Positions 1 to 9,720 of a stretch of DNA of 64,000 bases are shown here, in pieces. The position numbers and the translations under genes were made by a program. The notes beneath the pieces were generated by a model. That model saw only the letters and a list, made by a program, of their open reading frames with translations. It was not told the origin of the DNA and made no database searches. Source of the stretch: Membranipora membranacea (lineage: Eukaryota; Bryozoa; Gymnolaemata; Cheilostomatida; Membraniporidae). The stretch's first letter is position 1; each line of letters opens with the position of its first letter. The stretch spans positions 29,261,387-29,325,386 of the forward strand of contig OU612069.1 of NCBI GenBank assembly GCA_914767715.1. The letters run 5' to 3'.

Positions 1-246
1 ATGACTTCATCTCAAGATGCTGCTCGAATGACTCCCTATGCCTGGCTCTGTTTTTTGCAAGTGGCCGTACTTTTGTTGCGTAAAAGATTCTTTTTCAAGG
101 GATTAGGCTGTGTTTTCTTTGCTCGATGTTAGCTGTCTTACAAAACTTGTTCAATGAAAATATGAAAATGGTTTTGCAACTTATTATATTACCATGACTT
201 CCTTATTAGCAGGTACTGCCAGTTATTGAGCTAAACTTGCTCTTGA

Positions 247-284
<38 letters not shown>

Positions 285-566
285 GTTTTTTATCCATATT
301 CACTATTCTATTTTCTCCATATTCAGCAAATAAATCTTAGTATTATAGAGTCAGACAACGATATTCTCGAGTTTTGATTCAGATTTAGTTTTGTCATGTT
401 AACTCTAGAACAAGATTAATCCGATTGTCTGCATTCCTGTTGCTCCCTTCCACTGGTAACGCCGCAGGCCTGCGGCGTGACCAGTGGATTGGGATTGACT
501 TGGAAGACTGGGTAGGAAGACTGTTTGATTCTGTTTTGTCCGATCGAAGATTGGTATCTTAGTTAA
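1..566. other. Non-coding stretch
   Basis: I see no coding exon here. The stretch holds a TA dinucleotide run (251-284) and a GC-rich near-palindrome around 462-487 in which CACTGGTAACGCCGCAGG and its approximate reverse complement face each other. Confidence 0.5.
251..284. repeat. (TA)n microsatellite
   Basis: An uninterrupted TA run with one G substitution near position 274. Confidence 0.95.
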
Positions 567-644
567 ATGGTCACTGCTTGCTCGTAGTATCATCAGAGAC
601 TATAGATAATAGTCTCTGGTATCATACCACAGTTTGCCAGACAA
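567..644. repeat. 78-bp direct repeat, copy 1
   Basis: These 78 bases recur without a difference at 1253-1330. They contain the small hairpin AGAGACTAT-AGAT-AATAGTCTCT. The hairpin is related to a third, perfect one at 901-931, so a small hairpin-bearing repeat appears to be seeded three times within 800 bp. Confidence 0.9.
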
Positions 645-1252
645 AAGCAAACAGTTTTCAATGTCACCAATCTTTGGTACTGATTTTAGTGAATCTTGAA
701 GCTGCTGCGATACAACAAACATCATTTCCTTGAATACATTGCCTGCAATCAGAAACCACAACTTAACCACATAGGCAGTAGACATGTGCTTGCGGTCTGG
801 TAATTGATAAAACTGGTAGTAAATGTTTGATGAACTATCATTCAATATCTACAAGCAAGACATGGTGTGATATCATTAGGGAATAAATTTGTATTAGGTC
901 CAGAGACTATAGATCATATCTATAGTCTCTGTTACGGCTGAAGCTTTGTCTAGCCAATGCTGAGATTTACAACAGCAGCAGCTTACACAATCAAAGAGAG
1001 TTCAATCAAGCAGCCTCAAAAAACTAGCATAGTGTAGGATTATAACTGATTTGTACCTATCATTGTCTTCAGATCATGAAGAGGTTTCAACTGGGCAACC
1101 TCATACTCCAATACTAAATCCCTGTTTCCATCCGGCCCACAGAGCAATGCAGGCGGTCTTTTGATGCCAGCGAGTTTTTTTTAGAGCCTCAGTTTCATCT
1201 CTGGCTTGAGCATTTCAACACAATCGACCCTACGACTTTCCAGCTCAGTTTC
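645..1252. other. Non-coding spacer with hairpin
   Basis: No convincing exon. The only structure I see is the hairpin listed at 901-931. Confidence 0.5.
901..931. repeat. Perfect 14-bp-arm hairpin
   Basis: Arms CAGAGACTATAGAT and ATCTATAGTCTCTG are exact reverse complements around a 3-bp loop (CAT). The left arm matches the core of the 78-bp repeat on either side. Confidence 0.9.
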
Positions 1253-1330
1253 ATGGTCACTGCTTGCTCGTAGTATCATCAGAGACTATAGATAATAGTC
1301 TCTGGTATCATACCACAGTTTGCCAGACAA
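1253..1330. repeat. 78-bp direct repeat, copy 2
   Basis: Identical to 567-644. The similarity decays just after the repeat (GCAAACA-TTTTTCAATGTCAC), so the real unit is slightly longer and its right end has begun to diverge. Confidence 0.9.
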
Positions 1331-1520
1331 TGCAAACATTTTTCAATGTCACTGCTCACAAAATATTTCATAGCGTAAGCTTCATATCATAGCTATTCAT
1401 CGCTCTAACCATAACCACAACTATTCATAGCACTAACCACAATGCCCTAACCACAAGTACTTGTATGGAGATCATCACTTGGAAGTTATGCTGTGTATTT
1501 GCTCATATGATAGTGTGACA

Positions 1521-1588
1521 AGTTTAGCGCAGTGGTATGGCTTTGGCTTAGAATGCACAAGGTCCTGGGTTCGACTCCCAGGTAGGGA
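1521..1588 (+). mobile_element. tRNA-like SINE head (fragment)
   Basis: This has an A-box-like TAGCGCAGTGG and a perfect B box inside a five-pair T arm (CTGGG-TTCGACT-CCCAG). The anticodon stem does not form properly and no CCA-compatible acceptor stem is visible. A tRNA-derived SINE head is therefore more likely than a working tRNA gene. Confidence 0.6.
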
Positions 1589-2737
1589 AGGGATTTTTGT
1601 GTTTGAGGTGAAAGCTTCAAAACTTCTCATCTTGGACAACAATCTGACCTTAACTACACTGTGTTTTCCCTGTAAACTTTAAATCAAACTAGGACATCGG
1701 GAGTCATTACTATAGAATGATAATAAATTCTTGACGGACAGCGGTTTGTAGTTAAATCTCACAATAGGCATATTGAGTATTCTCCCCACAAATCACGGTA
1801 ACACTATGTACTGTTTAGCAGGTGCAGTACATAAAAAGATCAGCTATAGGCATCACCAGGATTAGCTTCTCAAATTGAAAAAATCTTATAGCCCTTCAAA
1901 CTCGAGGGTAATATTTATGTTTGGAAGCACTTGCAGCCAGACTCGCTGTAGAAATCACCTGCATGATCCAGATACCAAAATAGATTTTATGTGCATGAGC
2001 AAATTTGTCCATAAATCATGCCTGAGTCATTTATCATGTGGAGCAGATCTTTTGCTACTTTCATCGTGAGAATGATACTCCCTAATAATCTGTGACATTG
2101 CTGGTGCATTCCTCATGACAGGTATTCAGGAAAACACTGGCCTGGGTTTATGTGATTATCAATTTACGAACAGGGCTGGCTTCCTAGGATTGGTAGTATG
2201 CTATCATGTTGATCCATAATTAAAGATGACAGTAATTTAAATATGATATTTCCCTTAATATTAGAGCCAAACTATTTTTAGCCCTGTTAGATTGTGGACT
2301 GTAACAACAACAATCTAAACTCTCTATTGCTTGTCTGAGAAAACAGATCCAAAACACCAATAGTGGTAATATGGAAACTGAACTGCTGTTAACATTAACT
2401 TATTTTTCATGTTAAGTATCTGTTTGTTTGATGGTGTTTTATCCTAGCACCTTGATCTCTCACAAAGGGGGGGGGGGAGGGGAGAGGTGAGAGTGATTTG
2501 GGGGGAGGTGAGGGTAATTGTAAATGCTACAATCTGTGTTTTTGATATGATGCTATTTCAATGTATTGTCAGGAGCATTTTTGTAACTCCTGACAAATAC
2601 CATAGTTATTATACTGATATTTATTAGTGTAGGTAAGCAGCAGCCTTATAGAACCTGTGTTCATCAATTGAATTATTGTTATTATGGATGGCACATGTGC
2701 AAATTAAGGGTTTATAAACTGTGCACACGCTGAAACC
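1589..2737. other. Non-coding stretch with an old repeat
   Basis: No gene recognised. 1990-2580 resembles 5300-5515 in several blocks: a GTGCATGAGC..AATTTGT block, a TAGCACCTTGATCTC block and a TGTAAATGCT block. This marks an old dispersed repeat. A purine run with ten G follows at about 2467-2510. Confidence 0.5.
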
Positions 2738-2926
2738 ATGCTGGTGTTATTCCATGGCTTACTCAGAGATGTTTAATTTATTTAGCCTTGATCTGCTGAG
2801 CTAGCAATGTAACTTATTGTAATATCTTAAATGCTTGTGTTATTCCATGGCTTACTCAGAGATGTTTAATTTATTTAGCCTTGGTCTGCTGAGCTAGCAA
2901 AATGTAACTTATTGTACTATCTTAAA
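2738..2926. repeat. Tandem duplication, about 93-bp unit, two copies
   Basis: The unit starting ATGCTGGTGTTATTCC at 2738 is repeated from 2831 with a handful of substitutions and a 2-bp insertion near AGCAAAATG. Confidence 0.92.
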
Positions 2927-3697
2927 TAATCTGCCGTAGGCCTACAATGCAAAAGTGTAGCACAAAGGAGCCGATCATTAAGGCATAACTGACCATTATA
3001 TCAAGCACTAAATCCTTGGCGTGCTAATAATAATTGAAGGATGTTTGATGTAGCTTCAGTTTAATTATTATGACACAAAGATATAATTAGGAAGATAATT
3101 GGTTAGTAATGTGTAAATTCAGGCAGCAACTATTAGAGGCACAACTGCCTCGACAAAAAAATAGTGTTCAAACAAGGTTTATTGCAACAGTAACCTTTTA
3201 ATCAATACAATTCTTCCCCCCCCCTTTTTATTAGCCAATACACTATTCATGTACAATCATTGTGTCTAGTTATTTACATTACCACAATTAGCAGTAGAAA
3301 CTTGTGATATGATTATTTATTTATTATTGGTTTTTAGTTGTGACTATTTATCTGGTCATGGAAAGCAGCATTAGAAAAACTAATGGCTGTAGAATTATTA
3401 TTAATTCTATGATTAACATAACTTATACATACTGGAAACTTCAGAATAGGAGTAAGATCATTTTTATGTTTAATAATTATTTATTATCAAATAAATGACA
3501 TACGTATAGCAATGCCATGTGCTAACCAATATCTATCATATGTTTTATAATTAATCTTGGGTTTATGAGTCATGTATAGTCAGCAAACAGTCCGCATCAT
3601 TGCAAAATATCGACCCTAGCAAACGTTCTACTTATCAGCAAACGGAATTTTTTATGCGCCACCTCAACATTATTGCACCATGCCAACTCAACAATCC
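2927..3697. other. AT-rich non-coding stretch
   Basis: Nothing coding seen. It contains a TAGGCCTA palindrome (2937-2944) and a run of C near 3215. Confidence 0.5.
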
Positions 3698-3705
3698 TAA
3701 CACCC

Positions 3706-3713
3706 TATATAAG
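3706..3713 (+). promoter_or_regulatory. TATA box
   Basis: TATATAAG in a GC-richer setting (CTATATAAGGCAGGGCCC) is a strong core-promoter match. The tandem repeats start about 25-30 bp downstream, where transcription would begin. No coding exon follows, so the transcript could be non-coding or come from a solo LTR. Confidence 0.6.
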
Positions 3714-3737
3714 GCAGGGCCCACCGTAGTAAGTTGT

Positions 3738-3897
3738 AGTAGCACTTTAGACTTTGGCAGCAAGGGTTTGTCAGGGTAGTAGCATTTTTGACTTTGGCAG
3801 CAAGGGTTTGTCAGAGGAGTAGCATTTTAGACTTTGGTAGCAAGGGTTCACCAAGAGTATCAATTTTAGACATTGGTGGTAAGAGATTATTGAGGTG
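3738..3897 (+). repeat. Tandem repeat, about 40-bp unit, four copies
   Basis: Units start with AGTAGCA..TTTAGACTTTGG at 3738, 3778 and 3818, and with a diverged form at about 3856. It abuts a different tandem repeat and lies just downstream of the TATA box. Confidence 0.9.
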
Positions 3898-4251
3898 AAT
3901 TACAGAGTTCAAGATTACGAGTTGAAGACACGGTGACAGAAACGTACACAAAGAGGAATTACAGAGTTCAAGAATACGAGTTGGAGACACGGTGACAGAG
4001 GCGTATACAAAGAGGAATTACAGAGTTTAAGATTACGAGTTGAAGACACGGTGACAGAGACGTACACAAAGAGGAATTACAGAGTTCAAGATTACGAGTT
4101 GAAGAGACGGTGACAGAAACGTACACAAAGAGGAATTACAGAGTTCAAGAATACGAGTTGGAGAAACGGTGACAGAGGCGTACACAAGGAGGAATTGCAG
4201 AGTTCAAAATTACGAGTTTGAAGACATAGTGACAGGAGCATTCACAAAGAA
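3898..4251 (+). repeat. Tandem repeat, 59-bp unit, six copies
   Basis: Units start with AATTACAGAGTT at 3898, 3957, 4016, 4075, 4134 and about 4193, so the period is exactly 59 bp. Alternating units share variants (GATTACGAGTTGAAG versus GAATACGAGTTGGAG), which suggests the array grew by duplication of a two-unit block. 59 is not a multiple of three and no frame is kept open. Confidence 0.95.
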
Positions 4252-4841
4252 GAGTTACAGACTTCACTAGAATATAACAAGTACCGTATTATTTTGTAAG
4301 GCAATTATTTTTAAGACCTTGAAGATTTATTTATATCTCAAATTTTATGAAGTTAAAGTGTCATTTGATTTTGTTTTCAATAAATTCAAAATTCGCAAGA
4401 GGCTAATATTTTCTAGCCGGGCAGGTGGCACTTCAGGGTATTTATTGGCATACCTAAAGTGGGGCGTAAAGCAGTTTATTTTGGCAAGTGAGACTGCTTC
4501 ACTTGGGTCAAATACTTTCAATAAGTTAACATAACTATTGGAGAGCTTGAATCAAAGTCATCCTTTGATGTAATTGAAAGTGATTATTTATAAGGCTGAA
4601 ATTTAATTTTGTTATCATAAGTAGACTATCAAGTTATATGTTATGTAATAGTAAAGCTAATTATTTGAAGTATCATTTCCCTGCCCCCCCCCCCCCCCCG
4701 CAAGTCAGGGTAAGGATAGTCCTAGTTCTATCAAGTAGCCTTTTCTGTTCAGAACTGTGAACGGTAGAACGAAGTCTATTTTTGGGTTGCCTTTTGTTAA
4801 ACAAAGCACTTGATTATAATTGACATAATAGACTAATTGAG
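4252..4841. other. Non-coding stretch; possible 3' end of a solo LTR
   Basis: An AATAAA signal lies near 4379 and a homopolymer of 16 C at 4684-4699. The segment from about 3570 to 4533 (TGTATAGTC... to ...AAGTTAACA, TATA box, repeats, AATAAA) has the order expected of a solo LTR. I could not confirm a target-site duplication. Confidence 0.3.
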
Positions 4842-4891
4842 ATAAACCAGATTAAGATACAAGGTACATGTTGTATCTTAATCTGGTTTAT
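4842..4891. repeat. Perfect 21-bp-arm hairpin
   Basis: 4842-4862 and 4871-4891 are exact reverse complements with an 8-bp loop (GGTACATG). No larger element surrounds it. Confidence 0.95.
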
Positions 4892-5633
4892 TAACATAGT
4901 GTGTAGACATAAACATAGACAGCTCATACATAATTTGTCACATTCTTGTAAACTTTCCTAACCATGTCATAATAAGGAAGTTACAATAGGGTTTCCCAGT
5001 GAAGTTCCTTTGTAATATTGAGGAGGGAATCCCCTAAGTTAAACTATCTTGAGTAACTACGGTTGATTAGTATTAATTGACCATAGAATTTAACGCTTAT
5101 TATCACATTGTATTTTGAGATATTACCCCTGCTAGGAGCCTGAGAAAAATTAGTATTTACTAACGGCGTAAAACCAAAAGCCCACCTTACCAGCCTGACA
5201 GTATCCAATGTCTTATGATCTGACATCGTTATTTTATTTCCAATAATTTGCCAAACTCAATCTTGAATTGACACAGAAACTTACATTTCACTCATCGTCC
5301 TGCAGTTATGTGCATGAGCTAATTTGTTTATAAAGGGATTGTTGAATCACTCGATGGAATCGGTTCCACCTGGATCTGTTTGTTTGAGAGCATTGATGGT
5401 GTTATATGTCTTAGCACCTTGATCTCACACATAGGAGGGAAGAGGAACTGTAAATGCTCGAACCTGCCACTTCTGATATGAGACTATGTCAATGTCTTCT
5501 GATCTGTCATCGCTAATTTTATTTCTAATTTGCCAAACTCCTTCATCTTGATTCTATATTTAGACGAGTTGAGGCAGGCGAGACAAATCTAATAACATTC
5601 TGCATAGCGCAGTTTGGGCTTGACCGAGGGCAT
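4892..5633. other. Non-coding stretch with an old repeat copy
   Basis: 5300-5515 is the diverged partner of 1990-2580. No exon recognised. Confidence 0.45.
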
Positions 5634-5702
5634 GCTTCTGATGTCTAAAGCAGCAGGCTTCTCATGGCTAAAGCTGCAGGCTTCTCATGGCTAAAGCTAG
5701 GG
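5634..5702. repeat. 23-bp tandem repeat, three copies
   Basis: Units GCTTCT-(G/C)ATG-(T/G)CTAAAGC-(A/T)GCAG start at 5634, 5657 and 5680. Confidence 0.9.
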
Positions 5703-5885
5703 CTGCAGTGATCATGGTCTAACTTAAGGTCACAGTGTCCTACAGCCATGGAAAAGATGATTTCAAACTTACAAACCTGTGTAAATTAGTTTAGGCCACC
5801 ATTTTAATGAGATGAGGCTGTTGTGTCAATGAGAGAGGGTCAGAGTGTAAATAAGCTGACCATCCACAAACTTTGATAGAGGAGT

Positions 5886-6115
5886 AGGAGGTGGCTCAGT
5901 TGGTTAGAAGGCTGTCCTTTAGCATGCAGATGTTGAAGGTCATGGGTTCGAATCTGGGGTTTGGTTGGTCCCCAGGTGTGATCTGAGCTGCCTGCAAACA
6001 GAGAGCAAATTGGCGCATATATTGCGGCCTTGCCATTAAGACATTACAATGTCACCGCCCATGCTTCAGGAGTTGGCGTGTGATATGACATCCGATTTTA
6101 ATCGACCATTTTTCT
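5886..6115 (+). mobile_element. tRNA-derived SINE (family 1)
   Basis: The head carries A box TGGCTCAGTTGG and B box GGGTTCGAATC (5886-5957). The body (5958-6115) includes CCTGCAAACAGAGAGCAA and CCGCCCATGCTTC. The same body reappears at 17922-18075 without a clear head, which defines a dispersed family. Pol III would transcribe it from the internal promoter. Confidence 0.8.
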
Positions 6116-6239
6116 TAAAAGTCAACCTGATAATAGAACCCAAAAAAAAAGGCAACTGGGTATACCTATACAGTTAAAATCTTCTGCTGCCACTCAGGAA
6201 ATTTTCTGCTTAAAGTTCAAAGAGGGGTATAAAAGGCCC
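6116..6239. other. Spacer between facing SINEs
   Basis: A short spacer with an A-run near 6145; nothing else seen. Confidence 0.4.
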
Positions 6240-6506
6240 AGTCAAAGCGATCACCCAGCCATATCAAATTCAAATGGGGTTAGCAGCATTCAAATTCCTG
6301 CTGCTTTTTCGGAATTGAGAGGCAGTGAATTATTTTTAATGGGAATCAGGCGTGCTGATGCGGGATTGTGTGATAAATGTGCCCAATAAATTTTCATTCC
6401 AATAATGACGTCGGAAAATACAACTGCAGTGGGATTCGAACCCACGACACTCAACACTTGCGTGTTGAAGTCCGGCGCTCTAACCAACTGAGCCACCTCC
6501 TACTTC
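6240..6506 (-). mobile_element. tRNA-derived SINE (family 2)
   Basis: Read on the minus strand, the head (6506 down to about 6420) has A box TGGCTCAGTTGG with a perfect D arm (GCTC..GAGC), a hairpin TCAACAC-GCAA-GTGTTGA, and a perfect T arm (GTGGG-TTCGAAT-CCCAC). No acceptor stem pairs, so it is not a functional tRNA. Its head matches the SINE at 5886 but the bodies differ. The two therefore form an inverted pair of related heads on different tails. Confidence 0.75.
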
Positions 6507-6998
6507 TAGAAAAAAAAGGTTCAGCACTTTTTTTGGACTTATATGCATTGAATGGAGACCAATGTACATGTCTAGTCTATTTATGTTCGGGTTAATAGAA
6601 GAATGTTAAAATTTTGATGATAGACACTTTCTAATAAGTGGAAAGTTCAGAATTTTGAAGTTCCTGGTTAGGTGGATATAGGTATGGGTAGGTGTATAGG
6701 TTAAGTACCTAAGTTCCCGGCATTGAGAATATACGCGGTGATGATTGAGTTACGCCAAATCACTGCCATCTAATCTGAGGGAGCAAATTGTGATGTCCAA
6801 TTATAACTGATCTTCATAATTAATAAGGTAAACACAGACTTCAGATAATCAGCGAACTGAGGATTGTGAAAATTTCATAGTAGACCAGATGGTCTTTCAC
6901 AAAACTCTATAGGTTTGAGCAATGAGTATGACAACAAGAAATAGGCTGGAAATGAATTGGTTTGGTTGACGTGTAGCTTTGACTGGATGAGACTTAAA
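6507..6998. other. Non-coding stretch
   Basis: No gene or repeat recognised. Confidence 0.4.
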
Positions 6999-7204
6999 TT
7001 ATGGAACGCGTAAACAAAAACCTAGCCCACTGCCGGGAGGTGTGTAGTCTCCTAAGGAGAGGTATACACCCGACGGTGCTGGGGGCTGGGACAATCAACA
7101 CTGAAAGCTCCCCCAGTGGGGCTCGAACCCACAACTCCTGCGGCACTAATCGCCTGGCAGTGAATAGCAAGCGCACTAACCGATTGCGCCATCTCACCAT
7201 CCCC
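6999..7204 (-). mobile_element. tRNA-derived SINE (family 3)
   Basis: On the minus strand the head contains A box TGGCGCAATCGG with a GCGC-paired D arm and T arm GTGGG-TTCGAGC-CCCAC (about 7204-7110). The GC-rich body runs to the ACGCGTTCC segment near 7000. The spacing between the boxes is longer than in an ordinary tRNA. This could reflect descent from a long-variable-arm tRNA such as Ser or Leu, or decay. Confidence 0.7.
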
Positions 7205-7318
7205 AAAAAAGAATGGGTCGATGGCGCTAATTAGATAGCCTGCTATTCACTACTCAGAGTTGTGTTCTCTCATCCCACAGCACATTCCAATCCACCATTG
7301 CCACCCTATGAAACACAG

Positions 7319-7348
7319 CTTACATGGCCCATTGCTGGGCCATGTAAG
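7319..7348. repeat. 13-bp-arm hairpin
   Basis: CTTACATGGCCCA and TGGGCCATGTAAG are exact reverse complements with loop TTGC. Confidence 0.9.
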
Positions 7349-7479
7349 GCCCAGCAAAACTCCTAAGCTACCAAGCAAAACATCACAAATCAATTGATCA
7401 ATTTTTATGTTATAGATGAATACAATTGTAATGATATAATTTAATATAAGATGATGACATATTATAATATATAACTTAC

Positions 7480-7776
7480 CCCTCAGATCCTGTGATCATT
7501 GAGGCTACAAACATCAGAGCCTGTAAAGATAAATAACACCTGGTCAATGCAGTCAACGGAGAATGTATGTCATGGGATAATTTGATCCAACAATTTCAAT
7601 TATTATTAATGGTTTAATAATTACAATTTATTTGCGGGGAATCACTTGCTCACCACAATAGATTTTGTTCAGCGTAAGTGTTATCACAATCTATTTTCCG
7701 GTAATATTCAGCCTAAAAACGATAAAGATGAAGGTGTTGTGAAACTTACAACAATGATGATATAAGTGAAGTTCAT
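7480..7776 (-). CDS. Secreted protein, first two exons (signal peptide)
   Basis: Exon 1 coding part is 7776-7750 (nine codons, MNFTYIIIV). It is followed by a GTAAGT donor. After a 229-nt intron with a TTTACAG acceptor, exon 2 is 7520-7480 (reading ALMFVASMITGSEG) and ends before GTAAGT. Joined, the 22 residues make a classic signal peptide: short polar start, hydrophobic core and small residues before a likely cleavage site, so the product should enter the secretory pathway. A TATA box lies about 105 bp upstream of the ATG. Exon 2 ends in phase 2, so more exons must follow at lower coordinates, but I could not identify them among the SINEs. A closely related exon at 9003-9046 shows local duplication. 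Mature product and function unknown. Confidence 0.6.
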
Positions 7777-7876
7777 TGTGTAGATTCTCTCTCCTGTACT
7801 TATCAGATAGATAACAATGTGCCTCTGTGTGTTGTCCTGTGGTGAGCTGTAATAGTACAGACCTGTCCGCCTCTCT

Positions 7877-7886
7877 GCTTTTATAG
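7877..7886 (-). promoter_or_regulatory. TATA box of the secreted-protein gene
   Basis: CTATAAAAGC on the minus strand. Transcription would start near 7850, giving a 5' UTR of about 75 nt before the ATG at 7776. Confidence 0.65.
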
Positions 7887-7899
7887 TACTCCTCTAGAG

Positions 7900-8996
7900 A
7901 TCTTATATCCGGTAAGTATTAAAATAACCGTACTATACCCTGTATAAACAACATAGAGAAAATGGACACATGTCAAACACAATATGCACTCAGACCTGCT
8001 GTCTGGTGGTTTGCGGCGGATCGAGGCGCTTTTAAAGATTCATTACTGTAGGAGCCAAAGCTCCAAAAGCGTTTGATCTGATCAACTTTGATACTCGCAG
8101 TGTACATATCAAAGGATCAATTTCTCCGTTTGTGGTTTTCGTACCTATCTCATTAACACAGACTGGAGATCAGCGCCAAACAATGTCAACTGCGCTTTTA
8201 TTTCTGACTATTTAGGTCACAATAAGAGAACAATACGAATTTGAAAATTGCCAAAAATAGATAAGGTTTTGCATAACAAAATTTTGATCGCTTGCTAACA
8301 ATGAATTAATTTTCAAGTAAAAATGCTTTAAGTAAGTAAAATGTTGCCAAATTTTCACAATTATCTAATTTATTAAGACAAACTTGCTGTTTTATGTTAC
8401 ATCTTACAGAGACCATGGTCTAACTTTTGAAGACTGCAGGCAGGCAAAATATACATCTCATAACAACACAGGTTAGCCTTACCCGAAATCAGGCTGCTCA
8501 TGGCACGAGTTAAGACTGCGGTGTTTGTTGCCTAACTTGAACTACAGCTGCCACTCATGCAAGTTTGTGCTCATTGAATTCTGCATAGCTCCAAGATAAT
8601 TAATTGAGACCTAATTCTCTTAATTGTCTCCTAATGGGCAAATAATTTGCACAAACTGATCTTCAATATCAGGGTATGAAATTAATTGTCTACCGCAACA
8701 GGTGAAGTTGGTACCATCTTACTAGTGCTATCAATGGGTCCTGTCACTGGCATTCAGCTGTGTAATGTGTCCTGTCTAGGTTTATTACTAATTATTAGAT
8801 CTATGGTGAAAACACAACCTGCAGGTGTAACATCGCGCAATTGATAGCAGAAATAAGTTGCTAAGATAAAGATGGCTACCCAGCATAATGTTAACAATAG
8901 TACTGGTAAAGCATCTATTCATAATGTCTATGCAGCGTAAATGCTGCGTGACAGGGCTAGTATAAACGTTGATTGAAGCAATAGATGTAATGTATA
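7900..8996. other. Intergenic stretch
   Basis: No exon recognised between the signal-peptide gene and the paralogous exon at 9003-9046. Confidence 0.4.
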
Positions 8997-9002
8997 ACTC
9001 AC

Positions 9003-9046
9003 CTGCCCTCAGATTTTGTGATCATCGAGGTTACAAATATCAGAGC
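9003..9046 (-). pseudogene. Paralogue of signal-peptide exon 2
   Basis: Flanked by a TTTTCAG acceptor and a GTGAGT donor, this 44-nt exon reads ALIFVTSMITKSEG plus one partial codon. It differs from the exon at 7480-7520 at a few positions and by a 3-nt extension at the donor, and it keeps phase 2. I could not find a matching exon 1 within 500 bp upstream. It may be a duplicated gene whose first exon is lost or lies further away, or an alternative exon of the same gene. Confidence 0.5.
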
Positions 9047-9526
9047 CTGAAAAGAAGATAACAAACAACCTGCCAATGTGATCTTTTTTTAGTCTATCCT
9101 ACTGATGTGTGCTTATATCTTGTCTACTATGGTTACAATCAGCTAGTATTCAATGCTGTCGCTTTTTACAGTGATAGTTATCAGTAAATAGTCTAACATA
9201 AGTGAGACATACCAATGTGAGATAACATCGTCACAGCTCACTCATATTGTGTAAACAAGAACAACCTGCTGACTCTTTGATTGTGTAACTCATATCTCCT
9301 CTGACCATAAGACAAATGCGGCAATAAGACAAATAAGGCTAATAATGCTATTGATGCTAATAATGCTAATATTATTGCTAATAAAGGGCAATTCAAATGC
9401 CCAAATAGATTACTATTTGATTTTGGTAAGGTGCATTTTAAAACAGCCCCGATGATACAAAAGGGCGGGGGGGGGGGGTACAAAAGAGGGGGGTTCTTTT
9501 TGGAAAGCCCTCAGCAGCGTATCACT
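9047..9526. other. Non-coding stretch with G-run
   Basis: Contains a run of about 11 G (9468-9478) and a short AATGCTAAT/TTATTGCT-type repeat at 9340-9390. No exon recognised. Confidence 0.4.
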
Positions 9527-9720
9527 CTGCAATATTTTGGAACGTATTGCTATTTTGGAGCATATTAATATTTTGGAGCGTAATACTATTTTGGAGCATA
9601 TTATTACTATTTTTGAGCGTATAACTATTTTGGAGCATAATTATTACTATTTTGGAGCGTAATACTATTATGGAGCATATTTCTATTTTGGAGCGTATTA
9701 TGTCTTACTGTTTTGGAGTT
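9527..9720. repeat. Imperfect minisatellite, 20-25-bp units
   Basis: About nine units of ATTTTGGAGC(G/A)TA followed by a variable AT-rich spacer. Confidence 0.85.

Noticed and set aside
3898-4251. CRISPR array
   Set aside because: Whole 59-bp units repeat with no unique spacers, in eukaryotic sequence.
6420-6506. Functional tRNA gene
   Set aside because: D and T arms pair but there is no acceptor stem and the anticodon arm is abnormal. A SINE head explains it better.
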